Shown one piece after another: positions 1 to 5,611 of a DNA stretch of 24,497 nt (positions are counted from its first letter, which is position 1; the number at the start of each line of letters is the position of its first letter). The stretch is taken from positions 1 to 24,497 of the forward strand of contig JAFXHP010000032.1 in NCBI GenBank assembly GCA_017536285.1, written 5' to 3'. This stretch comes from Clostridia bacterium (GTDB lineage Bacteria; Bacillota_A; Clostridia; UMGS1883; HGM11501). The translations under genes and the position numbers were made by a program. Below the pieces are notes generated by a model. It saw only the letters and a list, made by a program, of their open reading frames with translations. It did no database searches and was not told the origin of the DNA.

Positions 1-288
1 AAGGATATGGTAGAGCATTATGCCCTTTATCCGAACTATTCCTGCAATCGTATGATGTCGGTGTATTATATTTGGTGTGCGGCAGGAAGTCCTGAGTGCA
101 AAACACCGCTCAAATTCTCAGACACACAAGAGCAGAAATATGAAAAATATTACGAAGCTATTGCATGGGCAGTAGAAAATGGTATTACATACGGAACGAG
201 TGAAACGACATTTGGCCCGGGAAAATCATGCACTCGCGCTGAAATTGTTACATTCCTTTGGAGAGCAGCTTCAAAAGGATTAATATAA
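1..288 (+). CDS. SLH-domain surface protein, C-terminal end (5' partial)
   Basis: The frame is open from base 1, so the gene starts outside the window and only about 95 residues are visible. They hold the tail of one S-layer homology repeat (ending IWCAAGSPE) and one full repeat: FSDT, then a helix with EAIAWAVENGI, YGTSETTFGPGKSCTRAE and IVTFLWRAA. SLH repeats anchor exported proteins to secondary cell-wall polymers in Gram-positive bacteria. The position at the extreme C-terminus fits a large secreted protein whose catalytic or adhesive part lies upstream. The internal ATG at base 7 is not a believable start, since the repeat upstream of it is already under way. What the protein does cannot be told from this fragment. 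The SLH call is confident. Confidence 0.85.
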   Translation, partial: KDMVEHYALYPNYSCNRMMSVYYIWCAAGSPECKTPLKFSDTQEQKYEKYYEAIAWAVENGITYGTSETTFGPGKSCTRAEIVTFLWRAASKGLI

Positions 289-340
289 TTTTAAAAACGG
301 CTTTACACTTAACAAAAATTAAAATTTGGAGGATTTTATT

Positions 341-820
341 ATGAAAAAAATATTTGCACTTTTACTTATGGTGGTTATGTCATTTACACTCTTAACGGGC
401 TGCAGCGATCCTGTTTATGACGATTTAGAAAACTTCTTAAATGTTGAAATGAAAGAAGTTACTGAAAATTATACAAAAATCACGACAGAGGTTGGAACTT
501 GGGAAACACTTGAAGACGATGCTGCTATTAAGAAAAGTATTGACGATACACTTCTTCCGTTAGTGAACGGTTCGCTTGAAAAGCTCAAGGACATTAACCC
601 CGAAACAGAAGAAGTTAAAGCGATAAAGGATAAATATGTTAAGGTAATGGAAGCTTATAAGGTTGCTTTTGAAACTCTTGCAGAAGGTTGTGAAACTCAG
701 GACGAAGCTACAATCAGTACAGCAACAGAAAAACTTGAAGAAGCAGTTAGCTTGCTTGACGAATACAACAAGGCTTTAGAAGAACTTGCTAAAGAGCACG
801 GCTCAGAAGTTGAATATTAA
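341..820 (+). CDS. Small lipoprotein of unknown function
   Basis: I do not recognise the family. The 159-residue protein begins with a lipoprotein signal peptide: MKK, a hydrophobic stretch, and the lipobox LLTGC with Cys21 as the expected lipidation site. The mature part is acidic, Glu/Lys-rich and predicted largely helical, without further cysteines apart from one near the C-terminus. It is presumably held on the outer face of the membrane. ATG 341 is chosen because GGAGGA lies at 328-333; a TTG at 326 in the same frame would place the Shine-Dalgarno inside the gene. The C-terminus (KEHGSEVEY) looks like a natural end, and the foreign-looking DUF2326 stump begins directly at this stop codon. 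It may act with the upstream SLH protein, but nothing shows it. Confidence 0.75.
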   Translation: MKKIFALLLMVVMSFTLLTGCSDPVYDDLENFLNVEMKEVTENYTKITTEVGTWETLEDDAAIKKSIDDTLLPLVNGSLEKLKDINPETEEVKAIKDKYVKVMEAYKVAFETLAEGCETQDEATISTATEKLEEAVSLLDEYNKALEELAKEHGSEVEY

Positions 821-1202
821 TAGCAGAACAATAAATGATTACATATATCATGGTACATGTAATTCGCCTATTTTAAATTTCACAAAAAGTGGATATGAAT
901 TTTTCACGCCAGATGATACAGGAACCGGAATTGCTTATAAGGGTTTAGTTGTGTATGATTTATCTGTTTTAAAACTTACTGCATTACCTATACTTGTGCA
1001 TGATTCTATTGTATTAAAACAAATATCTGACATTGCAATAGAAAAGATTTTGGAATTATATCAAAAAAGCAACAAACAGGTTATTATATCATTGGATAAG
1101 CATACTTCTTATACGGCTGCTTCTACTAAAGTTCTAGTGGAAAATGCAGTTTTAAATTTAGCCCCCAACGGAAATGAATTGTTTGGTAGATCTTGGGGAT
1201 GA
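786..1202 (+). pseudogene. C-terminal stump of a DUF2326 (YydD-type) ATPase
   Basis: The open frame encodes about 125 residues that match what I know of the extreme C-terminus of DUF2326 proteins: SPILNF, a TPDDTGTGIAYKGL segment, VYDLSVLKLT, LPILVHDS, a helix AIEKILELY, then KQVIISLDK and the terminal GNELFGRSWG. Full-length DUF2326 proteins are several hundred residues, with a P-loop and coiled coil in front; all of that is missing. The first few codons lie in another frame of the preceding lipoprotein gene, so there is no credible native start, and homology begins almost exactly at that gene's stop codon (818-820). I therefore call it a remnant left by a deletion or insertion. DUF2326 ATPases are associated with ABC-three-component conflict systems. 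It precedes the cyclase-like gene by 21 bases. Translation of the stump cannot be excluded. Confidence 0.7.
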
Positions 1203-1223
1203 AACATCAAATGAGGTGATATA

Positions 1224-1949
1224 ATGTCTATAGATTTAAAGTACACAAAAAAAGTAATAGCCTTTGTAGATATAATGGGATTTAAAAATATAGTTGATAA
1301 AAGCACTAAAGATGAAACTTTTTGTAAATCTCTAATAAATAATCTTGTGGAATTAAAAGGGCTAGAACGACAAAAATCCCTGTGCAATAGTGCTCGAATT
1401 GACAAAGGAAAAAATGTAACTGTTTTTTCTGATTCAATTGTTGTTTCGTATGATTTGTCTGTTAATAATGCTATTGATAAAATATTGTTCGATATTATAA
1501 TTATGCAGATTGATTTGATTGCAATGGGATTAATACTTCGAGGAGGGATAACAATAGGAGATGTATTTCATGATGGTGGCGTTGTGCTTGGTCCGGCAAT
1601 GAACCGAGCATATGAAATAGAATCAAAGTTATCCGTATATCCTAGAATTATGGTCGATCCTACTTTAATACAATATGCATATGATAATCCACCATCAAAT
1701 TTTTCAAATGAAGAATATAGAGATGTAATTTTAAATGTTGTGCAACCCTGTGAAAATTCATATTATTTTACCGATTTTCTCTCAATGGATACTGAACTCG
1801 GTTATGAATATGGAACATTTTTAAAAGCTGTCAAAAAATTAATAGATGATGGTCTAAGTTCAAGCAACTTACAAATAAAAAACAAGTATGAATGGTTAAA
1901 TAATTATTATAATGATGTTATCGCTGATCGTGATATTCCGTTTTTATAA
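1224..1949 (+). CDS. Class III nucleotidyl-cyclase-like protein
   Basis: A 241-residue soluble protein with the landmarks of the class III adenylate/guanylate cyclase fold: AFVDIMGFKN with Asp16, VFSDSIVVSY with Asp70, and LRGGITIGDVFHD (Arg106-Gly108) followed by LGPAMNRAYEIES. Asp16 and Asp70 sit where cyclases hold the two metal ions, so the metal site looks intact. Single-domain stand-alone cyclases of this kind include the PycC enzymes of Pycsar anti-phage systems, which make cCMP or cUMP. Whether this one is active, and on which nucleotide, cannot be read from the sequence. ATG 1224 has GAGGTG at 1213-1218. The gene lies 21 bases after the DUF2326 stump and 16 bases before the metallopeptidase, so the last two are probably cotranscribed. 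Codon use is AT-rich like its neighbours in the block, unlike the genes after base 3190, which suggests transfer. Confidence 0.7.
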   Translation: MSIDLKYTKKVIAFVDIMGFKNIVDKSTKDETFCKSLINNLVELKGLERQKSLCNSARIDKGKNVTVFSDSIVVSYDLSVNNAIDKILFDIIIMQIDLIAMGLILRGGITIGDVFHDGGVVLGPAMNRAYEIESKLSVYPRIMVDPTLIQYAYDNPPSNFSNEEYRDVILNVVQPCENSYYFTDFLSMDTELGYEYGTFLKAVKKLIDDGLSSSNLQIKNKYEWLNNYYNDVIADRDIPFL

Positions 1950-1965
1950 GAAAGGTTAATTTATA

Positions 1966-2760
1966 ATGAGTGAATTTTCTTTAGAAAAACTATCAGATAT
2001 TATTAGTAGTGTGCTTTCAGATTACACATCCACTTGTGAAGTAGAGCCTTTTGATGGCAAAGTAGTGATTGCCAATGATATGGCAGCTGAATACAAAAAG
2101 ATTAGAGGAGACCTTGTTGAAAAGGGAAAAACTAGTCTTACTGAACTAAATAAGTATCATGGGTTGACTGTACAACCAATATCCAACAATGGCAAATTTG
2201 CAATTCTGATAAATATGGAATATTTACAAGAAAGTAAAACAAACGGAAATCTTGATTGGTTAGGAACTTTAGTCCACGAGGCAACGCATGTTAATGATTT
2301 CAAGGATTATTTTAAAGTTATTAACCCAGAATCTTATGATGAGCTTTATGAGCTTGATTTGCATCGTATTTTTCTCTATTGGACCGAGTTTCATGCAAGA
2401 GCAATAGGTTACTATTTTTTGAGAAAATACTCTTTCGATAATTTTAGAGATTCATCTCATATTGAACATATTTTAGAAACAGAACTACCTTTTCACATTA
2501 ATTATTTAGTTCGAGAAGTGAGTGCCACTGAGGATGCAGATAGACAAATGTATGTTATAATGCATTTTTTGGGTAGAATAGCTGTTTGGCAATATTTGTA
2601 TCCTGAGACATTTAATTCTGATTTTATTGAAGAACTAACAAACAGTAATCCATGGATAAAAGAATTGTACGACATTCTCACTAAATTTAAGTCATTAGAT
2701 GAAATTTACCCACATTTTGATGAAATAAAAATAATTATTGATAATCACTATACTGAATAA
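1966..2760 (+). CDS. Putative zinc metallopeptidase (HExxH), accessory block
   Basis: A 264-residue protein of no family I can name. It carries HEATH at residues 104-108, the HExxH zinc signature, preceded by the hydrophobic LDWLGTLV typical of the active-site helix, and a downstream helix WTEFHARAIGYY whose Glu141 could be the third zinc ligand, as in gluzincins. There is no signal peptide or membrane segment, so it should act in the cytoplasm. The remainder is helical and rich in aromatic and acidic residues. It follows the cyclase-like gene by 16 bases with AAAGG at 1952-1956 and shares its AT-rich composition. In that setting it may be the effector or a processing partner of a nucleotide-signalling defence pair, but that is inference. 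It could also be an ImmA/IrrE-like regulator protease, although no HTH partner is present. Confidence 0.6.
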   Translation: MSEFSLEKLSDIISSVLSDYTSTCEVEPFDGKVVIANDMAAEYKKIRGDLVEKGKTSLTELNKYHGLTVQPISNNGKFAILINMEYLQESKTNGNLDWLGTLVHEATHVNDFKDYFKVINPESYDELYELDLHRIFLYWTEFHARAIGYYFLRKYSFDNFRDSSHIEHILETELPFHINYLVREVSATEDADRQMYVIMHFLGRIAVWQYLYPETFNSDFIEELTNSNPWIKELYDILTKFKSLDEIYPHFDEIKIIIDNHYTE

Positions 2761-2829
2761 AAAAATATAGGTGGAAATGCGAATTAATGCTTACTGTTAT
2801 TTTGTACAAGTAATGGTATGAATAATTTC

Positions 2830-2858
2830 TTGCATTTTTCTACAAAATGTGTTATAAT
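2830..2858 (+). promoter_or_regulatory. Sigma-A promoter of an orphan transcription unit
   Basis: TTGCAT at 2830-2835, a 17-base spacer and a perfect TATAAT at 2853-2858. No convincing coding sequence follows, but a strong terminator lies about 200 bases downstream. Confidence 0.6.
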
Positions 2859-2888
2859 AAGACCAGAAAACAGATGCAACGACAATCT

Positions 2889-2925
2889 GTGGGCAAAAAA
2901 TTCTTGTGGGCAAACGGTGGGCAAA
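2889..2925 (+). repeat. Three copies of GTGGGCAAA
   Basis: Perfect 9-base copies at 2889-2897, 2906-2914 and 2917-2925, all in the same direction, with starts 17 and 11 bases apart. They could be arm-type sites of a lost recombinase, protein-binding sites, or RNA sequence elements. Confidence 0.7.
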
Positions 2926-3052
2926 TTTAATGCCGAAAGCTTGCAAACCCTCATAAATAAAGGCTTTCTGATTGGAAATCTATGCCGAAGCTCGGCACGG
3001 TAGAGGTTTAGAGGGACTTCTTAAGAGATATTTCGGCTAAGATGATTTTACG

Positions 3053-3086
3053 ATACCCGCTGCTAAAAAGCAGCGGGTATTTTTTT
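3053..3086 (+). terminator. Strong intrinsic terminator
   Basis: Perfect 12-bp stem (3053-3064 with 3069-3080), AAAA loop and a T-run from 3081. No recognised gene ends just before it, so it closes the orphan unit that starts near 2865. Confidence 0.9.
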
Positions 3087-3103
3087 GATTTTTCAAAAAA
3101 CTA

Positions 3104-3132
3104 TTGACAACAGACGAGGTTTATGATATATT
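3104..3132 (+). promoter_or_regulatory. Promoter of the PepSY protein gene
   Basis: TTGACA at 3104-3109, 17-base spacer, TATATT at 3127-3132. The same -35, -10 and spacer, and the preceding CAAAAAACT, recur in front of the ferritin gene. Confidence 0.8.
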
Positions 3133-3141
3133 TAACTCACA

Positions 3142-3166
3142 AACAATAATAGTTATCATTATTGTT
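3142..3166. promoter_or_regulatory. Fur-like palindromic operator
   Basis: AACAATAAT and ATTATTGTT form a perfect 9-bp inverted repeat around a 7-base centre that holds TTATC. It matches the Fur/PerR consensus TGATAATNATTATCA only in part (11 of 14 in the best register), but it begins 9 bases after the -10, where a repressor would block initiation, and resembles the clearer box at 4014-4028. Confidence 0.5.
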
Positions 3167-3191
3167 AAATTCCTTAAAGGAGATGAGTTGT

Positions 3192-3830
3192 ATGAAAAAA
3201 AGGACATTGGCATTGTTATTAGTAGCGGTATTCGCCGTAAGTATGCTTGCAGGCATGGGTGCAGCAGAGCTTATTTCCGAAATAAAAGCGGAATTAAGGC
3301 GTGATTTCACCATCAGAGTGGACGGAGACAAGCAGATTTTCCGTAATGTGGACGGAGAGAGAGTTTATCCCATTCTTTTCGAGGGTACAACCTATCTCCC
3401 GGTGAGAGCAATCGGCGAGTTGATGGACAAAACCGTTTACTGGGACGAGGGCAAGAAAGAAATTGACCTTCGCACCGAGGATCCCAAAGAAACCACCACC
3501 GTTACCGATGCGGATGTAATCTTTGATTCCAAGGATAACAAGACGGAAAAAACCGATAAAAAGGAAAAGACCGAAAAGACAGAGAAAGCAAACAAGAAGG
3601 AGACCGTTGACACATCAACCTTTATCGGAGAAGAGAAGGCTAAGGCAATCGCTCTTAAGAAGGCGGGCATTACCGAAGACGAAGCAGACCGCCTTAAGGT
3701 TTCCCTTGACAGGGACAACGGCATATGGGAGTATGAGGTTGAAATAAGAGTCGGCAGAACCGAGTATGACGCCGACATCAACGCAGAGACCGGCGAAATC
3801 ATAAAATGGGAAGTTGACTTAGACGACTGA
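3192..3830 (+). CDS. Exported copper-amine-oxidase-N/PepSY domain protein
   Basis: A 212-residue exported protein. A signal peptide (MKKRTLALLL to about residue 24) is followed by a copper-amine-oxidase N-terminal-like domain at roughly 35-92 (VYPILFEGTTYLPVRAIGE, then a hydrophobic VYWDEGKKEIDL), a Lys/Thr/Glu-rich linker at about 112-142, and a PepSY domain at about 145-212 (EEKAKAIALKKAGI, WEYEVEI, AETGEIIKWE). Both domains are common in cell-envelope proteins of Clostridia; PepSY domains often inhibit or chaperone peptidases. No enzyme activity is expected. ATG 3192 has AAAGGAG at 3176-3182; an earlier ATG at 3162 lies inside the operator palindrome and is rejected. The gene stands alone between its own promoter and terminator. 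A metal-responsive repressor is likely because of the palindrome at 3142-3166. Its link to iron is inferred. Confidence 0.8.
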   Translation: MKKRTLALLLVAVFAVSMLAGMGAAELISEIKAELRRDFTIRVDGDKQIFRNVDGERVYPILFEGTTYLPVRAIGELMDKTVYWDEGKKEIDLRTEDPKETTTVTDADVIFDSKDNKTEKTDKKEKTEKTEKANKKETVDTSTFIGEEKAKAIALKKAGITEDEADRLKVSLDRDNGIWEYEVEIRVGRTEYDADINAETGEIIKWEVDLDD

Positions 3831-3866
3831 GATTTCAGGGATCGGCTTATAATGACTTTAAAAACC

Positions 3867-3900
3867 AAAAAGTGGTTCGGCTTAAAGCGAACCACTTTTT
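3867..3900 (+). terminator. Intrinsic terminator after the PepSY gene
   Basis: A 13-bp stem (3867-3879 with 3888-3900), GC-rich in the middle and flanked by A-run and T-run, with an 8-base loop. Confidence 0.85.
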
Positions 3901-3971
3901 ATATGGATTGACAAGAGCTTTGTAATAAAGGCAGAAAAATAAAAATAATATAAATTTTTCCCAAAAAACTG

Positions 3972-4000
3972 TTGACAAGTGGGAAAACTTGTGTTATATT
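3972..4000 (+). promoter_or_regulatory. Promoter of the ferritin-rubredoxin operon
   Basis: TTGACA at 3972-3977, 17-base spacer and TATATT at 3995-4000. It has the same architecture as the promoter at 3104-3132. Confidence 0.85.
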
Positions 4001-4013
4001 AATTACAGATAAA

Positions 4014-4028
4014 CGATAACGATTATCA
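4014..4028. promoter_or_regulatory. Fur/PerR-family operator upstream of ferritin
   Basis: CGATAACGATTATCA matches 12 of the 14 defined positions of the Fur core TGATAATNATTATCA. It starts 13 bases after the -10, placing it over the transcription start. The right half-site is perfect for Fur; PerR would prefer ATTATAA. Confidence 0.65.
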
Positions 4029-4053
4029 TTAACAATAAAAGGAGGATTTATTA

Positions 4054-4566
4054 ATGTTAAATGCAAAGGTTTCATCTCTCATAAACACTCAGATAAATAA
4101 GGAATTTTATTCCGCATATCTCTATCTTTTATTCTCCAATTTCTACGATGAAAAAGGCCTTGACGGATATGCCAACTGGTACAAAATCCAGGCACAGGAA
4201 GAAAGAGATCATGCAATGCTTATGCTTGAATACTTAAGATTAAACTCGGAAAAAATAACACTTGAGGCAATTGAAAAGCCTGAAAAGAAGCTGGAAACTT
4301 TAATGGATCCCTTAAAGGCAGGACTTGAGCACGAGCAATATGTAACAAGTCTTATCAACGACATATATGCAGAGGCTTATGCAGTTAAAGATTTCCGCAC
4401 CATGCAGTTTTTGGATTGGTTTGTTAAAGAGCAGCTTGAAGAAGAAAAGAATGCAGAAGACATGATTACCAAGATGGAGCTTTTCGGCAATGACTCCAAA
4501 GGTCTTTATATGCTGGATGCAGAATATGCCGCAAGAGTATATACCGCACCGTCTTTAGTATTATAA
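4054..4566 (+). CDS. ftnA: Non-haem bacterial ferritin
   Basis: Ferritin oxidises Fe(II) at a di-iron centre and stores it as a ferric core inside a 24-subunit cytoplasmic shell. The 170-residue length is normal. The ferroxidase residues fall at the same numbers as in E. coli FtnA: Glu17 (NKEFYSAYLY), Glu50 and His53 (QAQEERDHA), Glu94 (EHEQY) and Gln127 (KEQLEEE); the third-site acidic residues Glu49, Glu126, Glu129 and Glu130 are also present. That makes it a catalytically complete ferritin rather than Dps or bacterioferritin. ATG 4054 has GGAGG at 4041-4045. Rubredoxin follows 61 bases later with no terminator between, so the two form an operon. A Fur-like box at 4014-4028 covers the start region; direct repression of a storage ferritin by Fur would be unusual, and a PerR-like sensor is the alternative. 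Confidence 0.95.
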   Translation: MLNAKVSSLINTQINKEFYSAYLYLLFSNFYDEKGLDGYANWYKIQAQEERDHAMLMLEYLRLNSEKITLEAIEKPEKKLETLMDPLKAGLEHEQYVTSLINDIYAEAYAVKDFRTMQFLDWFVKEQLEEEKNAEDMITKMELFGNDSKGLYMLDAEYAARVYTAPSLVL

Positions 4567-4627
4567 GCCATAAAAAGTGTCCGATTGGGCATAATAATAA
4601 AGAAATTATTTCAAGGAGGAATTTTTA

Positions 4628-4783
4628 ATGGATAAATATGTTTGCCCCTGCGGTTATGTTTATGATCCGGAAATAGGTGATCCCGATTCGGGAATCGCTC
4701 CCGGCACAGCTTTCGAGGATATTCCCGAGGATTGGGTTTGCCCGGTTTGCGGACTTGACAAGAGTGCATTTGAAAAAGAATAA
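4628..4783 (+). CDS. Rubredoxin with a C-x-C first knuckle
   Basis: A 51-residue small iron protein that carries single electrons, in anaerobes mostly to rubrerythrins, superoxide reductase or flavodiiron proteins detoxifying oxygen species. The second metal knuckle (VCPVCG, Cys38 and Cys41) is normal, as is the body ([18 protein letters not shown] and EDIPEDWVC). The first knuckle reads VCPCGYVYD, with Cys6 and Cys8 separated by one residue instead of the usual two. The codons are clear (TGC CCC TGC GGT), so this is an in-frame one-residue shortening, not a frameshift. ATG 4628 has AAGGAGGA at 4613-4620. It is cotranscribed with ferritin and shares its regulation, coupling iron storage to oxidative-stress electron transfer. 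Whether the C-x-C form still binds one iron tetrahedrally is open. Confidence 0.92.
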   Translation: MDKYVCPCGYVYDPEIGDPDSGIAPGTAFEDIPEDWVCPVCGLDKSAFEKE

Positions 4784-4784
4784 G

Positions 4785-4824
4785 AAAAAAGCTTCGTGCA
4801 AGGTGATATGCACGAAGCTTTTTT
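4785..4824. terminator. Bidirectional terminator between convergent genes
   Basis: A 16-bp perfect stem (4785-4800 with 4809-4824) with A-run and T-run ends and an 8-base loop. It lies between rubredoxin (+) and the TIM-barrel gene ending at 4826 (-), and serves both directions. Confidence 0.9.
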
Positions 4825-4825
4825 C

Positions 4826-5599
4826 TTATTTAAATATCTTTTTTAAGAATTCAAGGCTTTCTTCCGCACTTTTCTTAAAGTCGTCTCCTTCGTATCGTCC
4901 TTCAATACTTATACGAAGATTATAACCCGCCTTATCGCAGGCTTCTTTAACCAATGTATAGTCATATCCGTCCCCCTCTTTCGGGAAAAGCCTTCCCTCG
5001 GGACGGGCGATATGCATATGACGGAGTATATCCCCGTTATCTGAAATTACGGAAAGGGGTTCGTTTTCCATCGCCACATGAAAAAGATCGGCAAGGAGCA
5101 TTATATTGTCATGCTTTAACTTCCTTACTATTTTGGAAGCCTCCGAAACCGAGTTAACGGTATTTGTTTCCCCCTTATTGAGCGGTTCAATAACAACCGT
5201 AGTTCCATATTCCTTTGCAATATCTCCCACTCTGCCAAACACTTCAATAAGCTGTGAAGAGCATGATTTAACATTTTCCCCTTCCTCAATCATCCTGGCA
5301 GCACCGGAGCCTAGCACGCAGGTGTGGATTCCGAGAATCGCCGCTCTTTCCAGTGCTCTTTGAGTGTGAACACTAACCTTTACCATATCAAGTCTGCGAC
5401 CGCAAAGCTTTACGTCGCCCGGGAAAAAGCAGTTTGTGGCTTCAGCTTTTATGCCCTTGTCGCTTAAGATAAGTTCCATCCTGTGAAAATCTGCTTCGCT
5501 CATATTCTTCAGAGAGGTAAGGTTAAGTTCAACATAATCTGCCACTCCCTCGGAAAGCTGTGCGATATGCACCGCATCGGTACAGATACCTATTTTCAT
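4826..5599 (-). CDS. Xylose-isomerase-like TIM barrel (sugar isomerase/epimerase)
   Basis: A 257-residue protein of the AP-endonuclease-2/xylose-isomerase-like TIM-barrel superfamily, whose members isomerise, epimerise or dehydrate sugars and keto-sugars using a divalent metal. The four usual metal ligands are visible at strand ends: Glu138 (VVIEPLN), Asp171 (LLADLFH), His196 (HMHIARPEGR) and Glu233 (SIEGRY). The HIARPxGR stretch is typical of these proteins. No signal peptide, so it is cytoplasmic. Start: ATG 5599, with GGAG overlapping the stop of the SGNH gene 12 bases upstream, so the two are translationally close and share a promoter. The substrate cannot be inferred. Pairing with an esterase suggests handling of an acylated sugar, but this is speculation. 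Confidence 0.85.
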   Translation of the reverse strand: MKIGICTDAVHIAQLSEGVADYVELNLTSLKNMSEADFHRMELILSDKGIKAEATNCFFPGDVKLCGRRLDMVKVSVHTQRALERAAILGIHTCVLGSGAARMIEEGENVKSCSSQLIEVFGRVGDIAKEYGTTVVIEPLNKGETNTVNSVSEASKIVRKLKHDNIMLLADLFHVAMENEPLSVISDNGDILRHMHIARPEGRLFPKEGDGYDYTLVKEACDKAGYNLRISIEGRYEGDDFKKSAEESLEFLKKIFK

Positions 5600-5611
5600 A
5601 ACGGTTACTCC

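Larger units (their letters stand above)
2865..3086 (+). ncRNA. Candidate small non-coding RNA (or element scar)
   Basis: This stretch lies between a good promoter (2830-2858) and a strong intrinsic terminator (3053-3086), predicting a transcript of about 220 nt. The open frame across it lacks a Shine-Dalgarno, begins upstream of the promoter and resembles no protein I know. Possible pairings: TGCCGA/TCGGCA hairpin at 2983-2997; GAAAGC (2935-2940) with GCTTTC (2963-2968); and, as an alternative, GCCGAAA (2932-2938) with TTTCGGC (3031-3037). Three copies of GTGGGCAAA lie near its 5' end. It matches no RNA family I recognise. The other reading is the border of a vanished integrative element, since it closes the AT-rich block. 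Part of the 431-base gene-free stretch 2761-3191. Confidence 0.35.

Noticed and set aside
326..340. TTG start for the lipoprotein
   Set aside because: It would place the Shine-Dalgarno GGAGG inside the coding region; ATG 341 is preceded by it at proper spacing.
820..2760. An insertion sequence or prophage
   Set aside because: No transposase, integrase, or inverted or direct flanking repeats are visible; only composition and a truncated gene suggest transfer.
2889..2925. GTGGGCAAA copies as a CRISPR array
   Set aside because: Copies are only 9 bases and spacing is 8 and 2 bases, with no cas genes.
2818..3003. A 61-codon open frame in the gap after the metallopeptidase
   Set aside because: It has no ribosome binding site, starts upstream of the promoter at 2830-2858 and contains the repeats; it resembles no protein known to me.
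3162..3191. Upstream ATG for the PepSY protein
   Set aside because: It lies in the operator palindrome and adds residues before the signal peptide; AAAGGAG supports 3192.
4054..4566. Dps or bacterioferritin
   Set aside because: The ferroxidase residues match FtnA position by position and no haem-ligand methionine context is evident.
4628..4783. Frameshift in rubredoxin
   Set aside because: The frame is intact through both knuckles and the stop; only one residue is missing between the first cysteines.
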